From Acidobacteriota bacterium (lineage in GTDB: Bacteria; Acidobacteriota; Vicinamibacteria; Vicinamibacterales; 2-12-FULL-66-21): DNA of 56,242 bases. Position numbers and translations under genes: made by a program. The stretch covers positions 2,088-58,329 of the forward strand of contig QHWT01000051.1 of NCBI GenBank assembly GCA_003222675.1, read 5' to 3'. Below the pieces are notes generated by a model that saw only the letters and a list, made by a program, of their open reading frames with translations, did no database searches and was not told the DNA's origin. Below, piece after piece: positions 9,661 to 18,306 of the stretch (its first letter is position 1; every line of letters starts with the position of its first letter).

Positions 9661-11082
9661 ATGTTAGGTCGCACTCGTCGCATACATTTCGTGGGGATCG
9701 GCGGCATTGGAATGAGCGGGATCGCAGAGTTGCTCGCGAATCTTGGATACGAGGTCAGCGGCTCGGACGCGAAGATGTCCGAGGTGACCGATCGCCTGCA
9801 GACGCTCGGGGTCCGCGTCGGGCGCGGGCACGCGGCGTCGCAGGTCGGGAGCGCGGATGTCGTCGTCGTGTCCTCGGCGATCGACGCGGGCAATCCCGAG
9901 GTCGAGGCCGCGCGAAAGCGGCGCATCCCCGTCATCCCGCGCGCCGAGATGCTTGCGGAGCTGATGCGCCTCCGCTACGGCATCGCCATCGCCGGCGCGC
10001 ACGGAAAGACCACGACGACCTCGATGGTGGCGCTGGTGCTCGAGCGGGCTGGCCTCGATCCGACGGCGGTGATTGGGGGCCGGCTGAGCGCCTTTGGCAG
10101 CAACGCGCGGCTCGGCCGGGGAGATTACATGGTCGCGGAGGCGGACGAGAGCGATCGATCGTTTCTGAAGTTGTCGCCGTCGATCGCCGTGATTACGAAT
10201 ATCGACCACGAGCACATGGAGAGCTACGGCAGCTGGGACGCGCTGCAGCAGGCGTTCCTCGAATTCGCGAACAAGGTTCCTTTCTACGGCGCGGTCATCG
10301 CGTGCGCCGATGATCGACCGGTGCGCGCGCTGGTGCCGCACATGACGCGGCGCGTCATTACGTACGGACTCGGCGATGCCAGCGCGCAGATCGCCGGGCA
10401 TGGCATGGCGCTCGAGGCATTCGGATCGACGTGCCGTATCGTGCAGAGCACAGAACAGGGGAAGCGCACGGAGCTCGGCGCGCTTCGGCTGCGCGTGCCG
10501 GGACGGCACAACCTGCTGAACGGACTCGCGGCGGTGGCGGTGGGCCTCGAAACCGGTGTGCCATTTACACGGATCGCCTCCGCGCTCGAACAGTTCGCCG
10601 GCGCCGAGCGGCGTTTCCAGCGGCGCGGCGAAGAGCAGGGAGTCATGGTGGTGGACGACTACGGACATCACCCGACGGAGATCGCCGCCGTGATTGCCGC
10701 CGCGCGCGCGGGACTCGATCGCCGCGTCGTCGTCGTGTTCCAGCCGCACCGCTACTCTCGAACCCGCGATCTCCTCGACGCGTTCGGCGATGCATTGTCG
10801 GCCGCCGATGAGATCGTGCTGACCGATATCTATCCCGCCGGCGAGGCGCCCGTGCCCGGGATCACGATCGAGGCGCTCGACGCTCGCGTGCGCAAGGGCG
10901 GACGTCCGGTCCACCTCGTCAAGGCGCTCGATGATGTGCCCGCCGCAGTGGCGAGGATCGCGCGCCCCAACGACCTGGTGATCACGCTGGGCGCCGGATC
11001 GATCGGTACGCTGCCGGATCGAATCCTGGCGGCGATTCGGGAACCGCACGCCTCCGCGGACGCCGGAGGCGAAGCCGAATGA
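9661..11082 (+). CDS. murC: UDP-N-acetylmuramate--L-alanine ligase MurC
   Basis: Cytoplasmic ligase adding L-alanine to UDP-MurNAc. It is 473 residues from the ATG at 9661 (MLGRTRRIHFVGIGGIGMSG). An in-frame TTG at 9643 would add six residues and overlap murG, but the ATG fits the family better. The ATP loop AGAHGKTTTTS lies near residue 110, followed by EADESDRSF, ITNIDHEHME and the C-terminal DDYGHHPTE near 335 and FQPHRYSRT. Usually murB follows murC; here ftsQ follows directly by a 4-nt overlap, so murB must lie elsewhere or be replaced. Confidence 0.95.
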   Translation: MLGRTRRIHFVGIGGIGMSGIAELLANLGYEVSGSDAKMSEVTDRLQTLGVRVGRGHAASQVGSADVVVVSSAIDAGNPEVEAARKRRIPVIPRAEMLAELMRLRYGIAIAGAHGKTTTTSMVALVLERAGLDPTAVIGGRLSAFGSNARLGRGDYMVAEADESDRSFLKLSPSIAVITNIDHEHMESYGSWDALQQAFLEFANKVPFYGAVIACADDRPVRALVPHMTRRVITYGLGDASAQIAGHGMALEAFGSTCRIVQSTEQGKRTELGALRLRVPGRHNLLNGLAAVAVGLETGVPFTRIASALEQFAGAERRFQRRGEEQGVMVVDDYGHHPTEIAAVIAAARAGLDRRVVVVFQPHRYSRTRDLLDAFGDALSAADEIVLTDIYPAGEAPVPGITIEALDARVRKGGRPVHLVKALDDVPAAVARIARPNDLVITLGAGSIGTLPDRILAAIREPHASADAGGEAE

Positions 11083-11918
11083 GCGTCAAGGCGAACGTCA
11101 AGGCGGCGGCCGAAAAAAATTTCCGCCGCGCGAAGGTGCGCCCTTCAAAGAGGAAATCGGGCGCTCTCTCGTGGTTATCGTGGCGCATCGGCAGGTGGGC
11201 GATCGCGATCGCAATCGTGAGTTATGCCGGGTACCGCGTGACGCATCTCGTGCTGCACGCGTCGGCGCTGCAGGTCAGGCGCATCAGCGTGCGTGGCAAC
11301 GTCCGGCTCTCGAGCGGCGAGGTACAGGCCATCATCGATGGACTCCGCGGGTCCAGCATTCTCACGGCCGATTTGCCACGCTACCGCCGCCGGCTCCTGG
11401 AATCGCCGTGGGTCGCGGACGTCGCGCTGCGCCGGGTGCTGCCCTCGACGGTGGAGGTCTTCGTCTCGGAGCGGCGGCCCATGGGCCTCTGTCGGCTCGG
11501 AAGCGATCTCTACCTGGTCGATGGGCAGGGCATGTTGATCGACGCGTTCGGCCCGCAATACGCGGAGTTCGATCTGCCGATCATCGATGGACTCGTTCGT
11601 CCACCGTCCTCGGGACAGCCGACGATCGATGAGCAGCGCGCCGAGCTGGCCGCGCGCGCAATCGATGCGATTGCACCGCACCGCGATCTGGCGCTCCGCA
11701 TCTCGCAGATTGACGTGCGCGACGCGCACGACGTCATCGTCCTGATGCAGAACGATCCCGCGCTGCTGCACCTTGGCGAGGGACGGTTTCTCGAGCGGCT
11801 GCAGGCGTACGTCGATCTCGCGCCGACGCTGCACGATCGCGTGCCGGAGATCGATTACGTGGATATGCGTTTCGAAGAGCGCGTGTACGTGCGTCCGGCA
11901 ACGAAGAGAGCGCGGTAA
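11079..11918 (+). CDS. ftsQ: Cell division protein FtsQ/DivIB
   Basis: Bitopic membrane protein of the divisome that links FtsA/FtsZ to FtsW/FtsI through FtsB/FtsL. It is 279 residues: a basic cytoplasmic tail, one transmembrane helix at about residues 34-52, then a POTRA domain starting LQVRRISVRGNVRLSSGEV and the FtsQ beta domain (SPWVADVALRRVLPSTVEVFVSERRP). Its ATG overlaps the murC stop. The family is weakly conserved, so the call rests on domain order and position between murC and ftsA. Confidence 0.9.
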   Translation: MSVKANVKAAAEKNFRRAKVRPSKRKSGALSWLSWRIGRWAIAIAIVSYAGYRVTHLVLHASALQVRRISVRGNVRLSSGEVQAIIDGLRGSSILTADLPRYRRRLLESPWVADVALRRVLPSTVEVFVSERRPMGLCRLGSDLYLVDGQGMLIDAFGPQYAEFDLPIIDGLVRPPSSGQPTIDEQRAELAARAIDAIAPHRDLALRISQIDVRDAHDVIVLMQNDPALLHLGEGRFLERLQAYVDLAPTLHDRVPEIDYVDMRFEERVYVRPATKRAR

Positions 11919-12051
11919 GGATCTTCCGCCTGACCAGCCTCCGCCAAGGCTACGGCGGAAGGCGGAAGCCACAGGAACAAGGAATAAGGCACGGCGGCCC
12001 ACAGCCGAACTCGTGGCTTCCGCCTTTAGGCGGAAGAAAGGGAATCTCACA
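11919..12051. repeat. ftsQ-ftsA gap with palindromic repeats (CTTCCGCC/GGCGGAAG)
   Basis: A 133-base gap with two related hairpins. The first, 11923-11968, has outer arms CTTCCGCCT and AGGCGGAAG around an inner hairpin (CCGCC...GGCGG). The second, 12017-12036, is a perfect 9-bp-arm palindrome with a TTTA centre. A third relative lies at 35605-35620. The gap happens to be open in the ftsA frame, which lengthens the apparent open frame back to 11773, but this is repeat DNA, not FtsA. Confidence 0.75.
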
Positions 12052-13287
12052 TTGGCTCGTAAAGAGCGATACCTGGTCGGACTCGACGTCGGCACCTCGA
12101 AGATCGCCGCGATCGTCGGCGAGATGACCGACGATGGTGGACTCGACATCATCGGCATCGGCCTCGCTGATTCGAAAGGGGTGAGGCGCGGCGTCGTGGT
12201 CAACCTCGAGGCGGCGGTCGAATCGATCAAGAAGGCGATCGACGAGGCGGAATTGACCGCGGGCGTCGAGATCGACTCCGTGCATCTGGGCTTGTCCGGC
12301 GCGCACGTCAAGGCGTTCAACAGCCGCGGCGTCGTTGCGGTGGCGGGCAAGAACCGCGAGATCACGCGCGAGGACGTTCGGCGGGCGATCGATGCGGCGA
12401 AAGCCGTCGCCCTGCCGAGCGGACGCGAGATCCTCCACGTCCTCCCACAGGATTTCGTCGTCGACGAGCAGGACGGCATCGGCGCTCCGGTCGGCATGAC
12501 CGGCACGCGCCTGGAGGTCAATGTCCATGTCGTCACGGGCAGCGCCTCGTCGACACAGAACATCGTCGCATGCGTGAATCGCGCCGGGGTGGCCGTGCTC
12601 GACACGGTGCTCGAGCAGCTGGCCGCAAGTGAAGCCGTGCTGAACGACGACGAGAAGCAGCTCGGCGTGGCGATCGTCGACATCGGCGGCGGCACGACCG
12701 ATTTCGCGATCTTCGAACGCGGAAGCCTCTGGCACACCGGGGTCGTTACGGTCGGCGGCGATCACTTTACGAACGACATCGCCGTCGGCCTGCGGACACC
12801 GATCCCAGACGCGGAGAAGATCAAGCGCCGATGCGGATGCGCGCTCTCCGCCATGGTCGATGAAGACGAGACGATGGACGTCGCGAGCGTCGGCGGACGC
12901 AAATCGCGCGTGATGGCAAGGCGGATCCTGTCGGAGATCCTGCAGCCGCGCGCCGAAGAAATCTTCCATCTCTTGTGGGATGAAATCCGGCGCGCCGGCT
13001 TCGAGAAGTCGCTCAATTCGGGCATTGTCCTCACCGGCGGCGGCGCGATGCTCGACGGCACGGCGGAGATCGCCGAGCAGATTTTCGACCTGCCGATCCG
13101 CCGCGGATGTCCATCCGGCGTCGGCGGCCTTGCAGATCACGTCAACAACCCTGCGTTCGCCACGGCGGTCGGTCTCGTGATGTACGCGCACAGGAATCAC
13201 GTCGAAGAGGCAGCGCGGCCGGTGGGCGCCGGCGCGTTCGGTCGCGTAGCCGGTCGGCTGCGCACGTTGTTCAAGGAATTCTTCTAA
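12052..13287 (+). CDS. ftsA: Cell division protein FtsA
   Basis: Actin-like ATPase that anchors FtsZ to the membrane. It is 411 residues from TTG at 12052 (MARKERYLVGLDVGTSKIAAIVGE), preceded by AAAGGGA about 9 bases upstream. The open frame extends upstream through a repeat and into ftsQ, which is not coding for FtsA. Phosphate-1 (LDVGTSKI), phosphate-2 (VDIGGGTTDFAIF, near residue 210) and adenosine (VLTGGGAMLDG, near 325) motifs are clear. The C-terminus is amphipathic (VAGRLRTLFKEFF), as expected for the membrane-targeting helix. It is followed 18 bases later by ftsZ. Confidence 0.95.
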   Translation: MARKERYLVGLDVGTSKIAAIVGEMTDDGGLDIIGIGLADSKGVRRGVVVNLEAAVESIKKAIDEAELTAGVEIDSVHLGLSGAHVKAFNSRGVVAVAGKNREITREDVRRAIDAAKAVALPSGREILHVLPQDFVVDEQDGIGAPVGMTGTRLEVNVHVVTGSASSTQNIVACVNRAGVAVLDTVLEQLAASEAVLNDDEKQLGVAIVDIGGGTTDFAIFERGSLWHTGVVTVGGDHFTNDIAVGLRTPIPDAEKIKRRCGCALSAMVDEDETMDVASVGGRKSRVMARRILSEILQPRAEEIFHLLWDEIRRAGFEKSLNSGIVLTGGGAMLDGTAEIAEQIFDLPIRRGCPSGVGGLADHVNNPAFATAVGLVMYAHRNHVEEAARPVGAGAFGRVAGRLRTLFKEFF

Positions 13288-13305
13288 GGAATGGGAGGCC
13301 ACGGC

Positions 13306-14574
13306 ATGGCTGATCAACACGCGTCCACCTTGCGGCTGAAGCTGGACGACGAGGTGCGCACCGGCGCGCGCATCAAGGTCGTCGGCGTCGGCGGCGGCGG
13401 CAGCAACGCGGTGAACCGGATGGTGCAGGCCGGCCTCGATGGGGTCGAGTTCATCGTCGCGAACACCGACGTGCAGGCACTGAAGCTGAATGCGGCGCCG
13501 CACAAGCTGCAGATCGGCGCAAAGCTGACGAAAGGACTCGGCGCGGGCGCGGATCCCAACGTCGGCCGCCAGGCGGCGCTCGAAGATACCGAGAAGCTGA
13601 TCGAAGCGCTCGACGGCGCCGACATGGTGTTCGTCACGACCGGACTCGGCGGCGGCACCGGTACGGGGGCGGCGCCGGTCATCGCGAGCCTGGCGAGCGA
13701 GCTGGGCGCATTGACGATCGCGGTCGTCACCAAGCCGTTCAAGTTCGAGGGCAAGAAGCGGCAGACGCAAGCCGAGCGTGGCCTCGAGGAGCTTCGCGGA
13801 TCGGTCGACACCGTGATTACGATCCCGAACGAGCGGCTGCTTGCGACGATCACGCGGTCGACGTCGCTCAACGATGCCTTCACCAATGCGGACGACGTGC
13901 TGCGCCAGGCGATCCAGGGCATCTCGGATCTGATCCTCGTCCCCGGCATGATCAATCTCGACTTCGCCGACGTGAAGACGATCATGGCAGGCATGGGCAT
14001 CGCGATCATGGGGACCGGGCTCGCCGAAGGAGAGAACCGCGCGATCGCGGCGGCCAACCACGCGATCTCGAGCCCGCTGCTCGAGGATGCATCGGTGAAA
14101 GGGGCGCGCGGCGTCATCATCAATGTGACGGGTGGAACCGACCTGTCGTTGGTCGAAGTCAGCGAAGCGTCGGCGATCATCCAGGAAGCCGCGCATGAGG
14201 AAGCCAACATCATCTTCGGCGCGGTCGTCGATCCGAAGATGGAAGGCAAGGTGAAGATCACCGTGATCGCCACCGGCTTCGATCGGCCGATCGTTGCGAA
14301 ACAGGTCAGCGCGTCCGCGGCACAGACGCCGGTCGACCTGCAGAACTATACGTCGTGGCGCAATGAGCCCGTGGAGGCGCCGAAGGTCGCCGCCGCCGTG
14401 GCCGGAGGCGGCGGCGCGCGGATGTCGTTCTCGCGGCGGCCGGTGCTCGAGATGCCCGCCGCGCCGGCGTCCGCCGCGGATCCGGCGGGGGAAATGATCA
14501 GCCCCGGCGCCGAGTTCGAACCGGTCTCCCCGCTGGACGTTCCCGCGTTTCTGAGGCGCCAGAACGAAGCGTAG
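13306..14574 (+). CDS. ftsZ: Cell division GTPase FtsZ
   Basis: Tubulin-like GTPase that forms the Z-ring. It is 422 residues from the ATG at 13306; an in-frame ATG at 13291 is possible, but the GGGAGG sequence between them is a good ribosome-binding site for 13306. The GTP-binding tubulin signature [12 protein letters not shown] is near residue 116 and the T7-loop motif [11 protein letters not shown] near 220. A variable linker leads to the C-terminal peptide ([13 protein letters not shown]), which matches the conserved FtsA-binding tail. The stop is TAG, which matters because an amber codon interrupts another gene in this window. Confidence 0.97.
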   Translation: MADQHASTLRLKLDDEVRTGARIKVVGVGGGGSNAVNRMVQAGLDGVEFIVANTDVQALKLNAAPHKLQIGAKLTKGLGAGADPNVGRQAALEDTEKLIEALDGADMVFVTTGLGGGTGTGAAPVIASLASELGALTIAVVTKPFKFEGKKRQTQAERGLEELRGSVDTVITIPNERLLATITRSTSLNDAFTNADDVLRQAIQGISDLILVPGMINLDFADVKTIMAGMGIAIMGTGLAEGENRAIAAANHAISSPLLEDASVKGARGVIINVTGGTDLSLVEVSEASAIIQEAAHEEANIIFGAVVDPKMEGKVKITVIATGFDRPIVAKQVSASAAQTPVDLQNYTSWRNEPVEAPKVAAAVAGGGGARMSFSRRPVLEMPAAPASAADPAGEMISPGAEFEPVSPLDVPAFLRRQNEA

Positions 14575-14715
14575 AGCCCACGGAGTCCAGAGAGGCCACG
14601 GCAACGTTTAACTCAGAGGCCGTGAAGACTACGGAACACATCGGGTTTGAACAACTGATCCCTGTGACCTCGGTGGTCTCTGAGTTATCCAGAAAAGCAG
14701 ATCTCCGTGGGCTCT
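14573..14715. repeat. Nested inverted repeat downstream of ftsZ
   Basis: Two nested perfect inverted repeats: outer 13-nt arms agagcccacggag (14573-14585) and its complement (14703-14715), inner 10-nt arms taactcagag (14609-14618) and its complement (14678-14687). The outer arm includes the last bases of the ftsZ stop codon. The element could fold into a long hairpin and act as the dcw-cluster terminator, or be a small palindromic repeat insertion. The remaining bases to 14862 hold no gene and no promoter I would defend. Confidence 0.65.
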
Positions 14716-14862
14716 GTTGGAGCTGAGTGATGCGGTCGTCTCCGTGGCCTGTTTCACGCACGTGGTAAACTAGATAAATCCAAGGTACGCGGGAGCGGCG
14801 TCGGTTCAGCTGCAGTCCCCGCACCACGTCTGTTCTTTTCTGGTCCGACATCGGCAACTCTG

Positions 14863-16608
14863 ATGGCGCAGCGCATCGACCGCGAGCGTCCGCGCGACGT
14901 TCTCTCTCGCGAAGTCGGCTTCATCCGTAAACCGCACGGCGGCCGGCTGCGCGTCGCGCTGGCGTTTCCCAACACCTACTTCGTCGGAATGTCCAACCTG
15001 GGCTTCCAGACGGTGTACCGGCTGTTCAACGAGCTGGACGCCGTGGTGTGCGAACGCGTGTTCCTGCCGGGACGCCAGGAGCTCGCCGCACAGCTCGCGT
15101 CCGGCAGGCCACTGCGCACGCTCGAGTCCGACACGCCTGTCCGCGATTTCGATGTGCTCGCCTTCTCCGTTTCGTTCGAATGGGACTACACGAACGTCGT
15201 TTCCATGCTGCGGCTCGCGGGTGTCCCCGTCCGTGCAGAGGCGCGCACGACGCACGATCCGCTCGTCGTCATCGGCGGCGCGGTGACGTTCGTCAATCCC
15301 GAGCCGCTCGCGCCGTTCGCCGACGTGATTGCCGCGGGCGAAGGGGAAGTGCTGATCCCTGCGCTGATGCAGAGTCTCGACTCGGCCGATGATCGCGACG
15401 ATCTCCTGCGGAGATTGGCTTCCGAGCGAGGCTTCTACATTCCATCGTTCTACACGGTCCACTACGGAAACGATCGCAGGATCGCCGCATTCGAACCGAA
15501 ACCCGGAACCGGCGCACCGCTCGTCGTGAAGAAGGCCGCGGTGAAAACCACGGACCACCTCGATCCCCCGGCAACGAGAATCTTTACGCCCGACACCGAG
15601 TTCGGATCGCGATTCCTCATCGAGGTCGTCCGCGGCTGTGCGAACCTGTGCCGATTCTGCTGGGCCGGCTACAACTATCTTCCCGTGCGACCCTTCTCCG
15701 CCGACCGCATCCTGGCGCTCGCGGCGGAGGCGCGGCCGCACGCCACGCGCGCGGGCCTCGTATCGATCGCGCTGTGCGATCACCCCGAAATCGAGCGCAT
15801 CCTGTCGGGCCTGCTGGCACTCGGCTACTCAATCAGCCCCGCCTCCCTGCGGCTGGACGATCTCACTGAGCCGATCGTCCGGATGCTGCACCAGAGCGGC
15901 GAGCGATCGATCACGATCGCACCCGAAACCGGCTCCGACCGGCTCCGCCGCGTGATCAACAAGACGGTCACGAACGCCGAGATCCTCGAGAAGGCGGATC
16001 TCATCTTCGCGAGTGGCATGGAGAATCTGAAGCTGTATTACATGATCGGCCTGCCAACGGAGACGGAGGAGGATCTTGTTGCGATCCGCGATCTCAGCGA
16101 GCAGCTGCGGGCGCTTCTCCTCAAACACGCCCGTCCCAAAGGCCGCGTCGGCCGCATCGTTGCCAGCGTGAATCCGCTGATTCCGAAACCAGGCACCGCG
16201 TACCAATGGCTGCCGATGGAAGATCCGGCCATCACGGATCGCAAGGGCAAGCGGCTGCGGTCGATGGTCGCGGATCTCGACAATGTGTACTTCAACATCA
16301 AGTCGGAGCGGCACTCCTACTACCAGGCGCTGCTCTCGCTCGGCGATCGGCGCGTCGCGCCGGCGATCGAGATCGCTGAACGCAACGGCGGGAACTGGCG
16401 CGCCGCGGTGGCCGAAGCGGGACTCGATGCGGCCTTCTACATCTTCCGGGACCGCTCCGCCGATGCGGTGCTGCCGTGGGACATCATCGACGGCGGCATG
16501 AAGTCGTCGTTCTTCCGCGCGGAGTTCGAGAAGGGACTCCGCGAAGAGTGGACGCTGCCGCCCAAGCGTCAGCAGGAGAACCGCAAGTTCCTGCCTCTCG
16601 TGACTTAG
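14863..16608 (+). CDS. B12-binding-type radical SAM protein (TIGR03960-like)
   Basis: A 581-residue radical SAM protein. The N-terminal third (FPNTYFVGMSNLGFQTVYRL, VVIGGAVTFVNPEPLAPFAD, AGEGE) resembles a cobalamin-binding Rossmann domain. The iron-sulfur motif C-x3-C-x2-C is CANLCRFCW (cysteines about 258, 262, 265) followed by AGYNYLPVRPFS, the hallmark of the family often seen fused or adjacent to a DUF2344 protein. Later motifs include ITIAPETGSDRLR and YYMIGLPTETEEDL. Substrate is unknown; some relatives are associated with ribosome or RNA modification. It stands alone after the dcw cluster, with no DUF2344 partner in view. Confidence 0.85.
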   Translation: MAQRIDRERPRDVLSREVGFIRKPHGGRLRVALAFPNTYFVGMSNLGFQTVYRLFNELDAVVCERVFLPGRQELAAQLASGRPLRTLESDTPVRDFDVLAFSVSFEWDYTNVVSMLRLAGVPVRAEARTTHDPLVVIGGAVTFVNPEPLAPFADVIAAGEGEVLIPALMQSLDSADDRDDLLRRLASERGFYIPSFYTVHYGNDRRIAAFEPKPGTGAPLVVKKAAVKTTDHLDPPATRIFTPDTEFGSRFLIEVVRGCANLCRFCWAGYNYLPVRPFSADRILALAAEARPHATRAGLVSIALCDHPEIERILSGLLALGYSISPASLRLDDLTEPIVRMLHQSGERSITIAPETGSDRLRRVINKTVTNAEILEKADLIFASGMENLKLYYMIGLPTETEEDLVAIRDLSEQLRALLLKHARPKGRVGRIVASVNPLIPKPGTAYQWLPMEDPAITDRKGKRLRSMVADLDNVYFNIKSERHSYYQALLSLGDRRVAPAIEIAERNGGNWRAAVAEAGLDAAFYIFRDRSADAVLPWDIIDGGMKSSFFRAEFEKGLREEWTLPPKRQQENRKFLPLVT

Positions 16609-16639
16609 CGCGACGCCGGTGGGCCTCAAGATCGACACC

Positions 16640-16663
16640 GGCGGGTCTGAAGACCCGCCCTAC
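16640..16663. repeat. TGAA-centred palindrome with CTAC tail
   Basis: Perfect 9-bp arms GGCGGGTCT and AGACCCGCC around GA (16640-16659), followed by ctac. It lies between the convergent radical SAM gene and the SpoVG-like gene, so it could serve as a bidirectional hairpin, but there is no T-tract. It belongs to the same family as those at 33064, 37643, 37684, 51207 and 51236. Confidence 0.75.
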
Positions 16664-16671
16664 GAGTGGTC

Positions 16672-16977
16672 TCAGGCGGTCGCCTCGATCTGAGCCCCTG
16701 CGAACGCCTCGTACGCTTCGAGAATCAAGTCCCGAATCCCGTTCTGTGCCGTGCTGTCGACCGTAGGGCGCAGCAGCGCGAAGCTGCGGCGCTCGCCATT
16801 AACCGAGTACTGTCGGGCGGGAAACGTGACGTTTCGGCCCGTGCCGGTCCGCCGCTCCCATACTGCGAAGCCAATCAGCTTGAGCCCTGCGAGCGGCCCG
16901 TCGGTGAAGTGCAACTCCGCATCCGCCAGTTTGCCCGGCGGATTCCCTTTGTCGTTCGCCACGATCTTGATCGTCAT
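16672..16977 (-). CDS. Small SpoVG-like protein
   Basis: A 101-residue protein starting MTIKIVANDKG, preceded on the reverse strand by GAGGAGA 9 bases upstream of the ATG. The pattern of a short beta-rich core (LAGLKLIGFAVWE, then NVTFPARQYSVNGERRSFALL) followed by a C-terminal helix (NGIRDLILEAYEAF) resembles SpoVG, a small RNA/DNA-binding regulator found in many phyla. The resemblance is weak and pattern-based. A longer reverse-strand frame extends to 17427 but overlaps acpS and lacks homology. It is reverse strand, downstream of acpS, with a 185-base gap between. Confidence 0.6.
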   Translation of the reverse strand: MTIKIVANDKGNPPGKLADAELHFTDGPLAGLKLIGFAVWERRTGTGRNVTFPARQYSVNGERRSFALLRPTVDSTAQNGIRDLILEAYEAFAGAQIEATA

Positions 16978-17162
16978 CGCGTGTCTCCTCGCGCGGCAGG
17001 CGCTGCCATCGCGCGACCGAAGAAGGGCAAGCCGCGCGCCGGTGCACGCCGGCAGATGCAGACTCTGCAAAACAGGCCAATGACGAGGGTTAGCAAGATC
17101 CCGTGAGATGAAGAGACCCGGACGGCTGGGTAACCGTGCGGAAACGTCAACCCTGGTTGCGT

Positions 17163-17543
17163 TCAGTCGCTGAGCAAGAGCACCTGGGCCATGGCGAGCG
17201 TGTCGGCGTGCGTGATGGTCAGCAGCGACCTGGCGGCGCGCATGGCTTCGAAGCGCCGGAGCGCCCCGCCCGTCAACCGCAGTTGCGGCGGACCGCCACG
17301 GCGGAATACCTCGATGTCCTTCCACAAGACGCCGCGCGAATGACCGGTGCCGAGCGCCTTCATCGCGGCCTCCTTCGCCGCGAAGCGACCGGCCAGGCTC
17401 GGGACAGGATCGCGCTGCCGCGTACAATAGGCAATCTCCTCGTCGGTGAAGACCCGCCGGAGGAAACGTTCGCCATGGCGCGCGAACACCTCTCGGACGC
17501 GCGGGATGTCCGTGGCGTCAAACCCAAGCCCGATGATGCTCAT
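17163..17543 (-). CDS. acpS: Holo-[acyl-carrier-protein] synthase AcpS
   Basis: Phosphopantetheinyl transferase that converts apo-ACP to holo-ACP using coenzyme A, needed for fatty acid synthesis. It is 126 residues, the normal size for the trimeric AcpS type. The Mg-binding aspartate motif IGLGFDATDIPRV is at the N-terminus and the second motif GRFAAKEAAMKALGTG is near residue 53. Its ATG (17543-17541, reverse) shares bases with the pgeF ATG (17542-17544), so the two genes diverge with no space between them. Confidence 0.93.
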   Translation of the reverse strand: MSIIGLGFDATDIPRVREVFARHGERFLRRVFTDEEIAYCTRQRDPVPSLAGRFAAKEAAMKALGTGHSRGVLWKDIEVFRRGGPPQLRLTGGALRRFEAMRAARSLLTITHADTLAMAQVLLLSD

Positions 17544-18306
17544 GACCGACCCTCAGCCTAGCGGTGCGTTCGAGTGGACGCAAGAGTCGTGGGGCCGCGC
17601 GCTTCGGTGCGCGGCGCTCCCGACCCGGCATCTCTTCACGACTCGCGACGTGGAGCTTCGAGACGACGAGGAGGAATGGGAGGCAGTGGCGGTGTCGCTC
17701 GGTCTGACGCGCGATCGGCTGCTGCTGATTCGACAGATGCACGGCACCGCGGTGGCGATTGCGCAGCGCGGACGTCAGGCCGCGTGGGATCGTCCGGCGG
17801 CAGACACCATCATCACCGATGATCCTGAGATCGCGATCGGTGTGCGCGTTGCGGACTGTGCGCCCGTGCTGCTGTTCGATCGAAGAAAAGGTGTTGTCGG
17901 CGCGGCGCACGCCGGATGGAGAGGTGCCGCCGCACAGGCGGCCACGAGCGCCGTCCGCGCGATGCAGCAGACATTCGGTTCCCATCCAACGGACCTCGTC
18001 GCGGCGATCGGTCCCTGCCTCGGCGCCTGCTGCGGAGAGGTGGGACCGGAGGTGCTCGATGCGTTCCGCTCGGGCGGGGCTGACCAGGCGTCGATTGAAA
18101 AATGGTTTCGGCCGGGACGCGCGGATCGATTGTTCCTCGATCTCTCGCGAGCGAATCGCGACCAGTTGATCCACGTCGGTATGTCGCCCGGCGCGATCTT
18201 CGAGTCAGGGCTGTGCACGAAGACGCATCACGAGCGGCTGCATTCGTATCGCGCCGATCGCGAGCGCGCGGGACGTATGCTCGGCGCGATCCGCGCCATT
18301 GCTTGA
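17542..18306 (+). CDS. pgeF: Purine nucleoside phosphorylase / laccase-domain protein (YfiH, PgeF)
   Basis: Member of the YfiH/DUF152 family, shown in relatives to act on purine nucleosides and, in E. coli, to correct peptidoglycan precursors. It is 254 residues from the ATG at 17542; in-frame ATGs at 17533 and 17536 are alternatives, all inside acpS on the other strand. The zinc-ligand motifs are present: RQMHG, RVADCAPVLLFD and GAAHAGWRG, plus the cysteine-rich IGPCLGACC. Its 3' end overlaps the convergent LEA2 gene by 102 bases. Confidence 0.9.
   Translation: MTDPQPSGAFEWTQESWGRALRCAALPTRHLFTTRDVELRDDEEEWEAVAVSLGLTRDRLLLIRQMHGTAVAIAQRGRQAAWDRPAADTIITDDPEIAIGVRVADCAPVLLFDRRKGVVGAAHAGWRGAAAQAATSAVRAMQQTFGSHPTDLVAAIGPCLGACCGEVGPEVLDAFRSGGADQASIEKWFRPGRADRLFLDLSRANRDQLIHVGMSPGAIFESGLCTKTHHERLHSYRADRERAGRMLGAIRAIA

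Noticed and set aside
11773-12051. N-terminal extension of FtsA
   Set aside because: The extension crosses ftsQ and a palindromic repeat; FtsA homology starts at the TTG at 12052.
11950-14604. Very long reverse-strand open frame opposite ftsA and ftsZ
   Set aside because: It mirrors two well-conserved forward genes in GC-rich DNA, has biased composition and no recognisable motif; a shadow frame.
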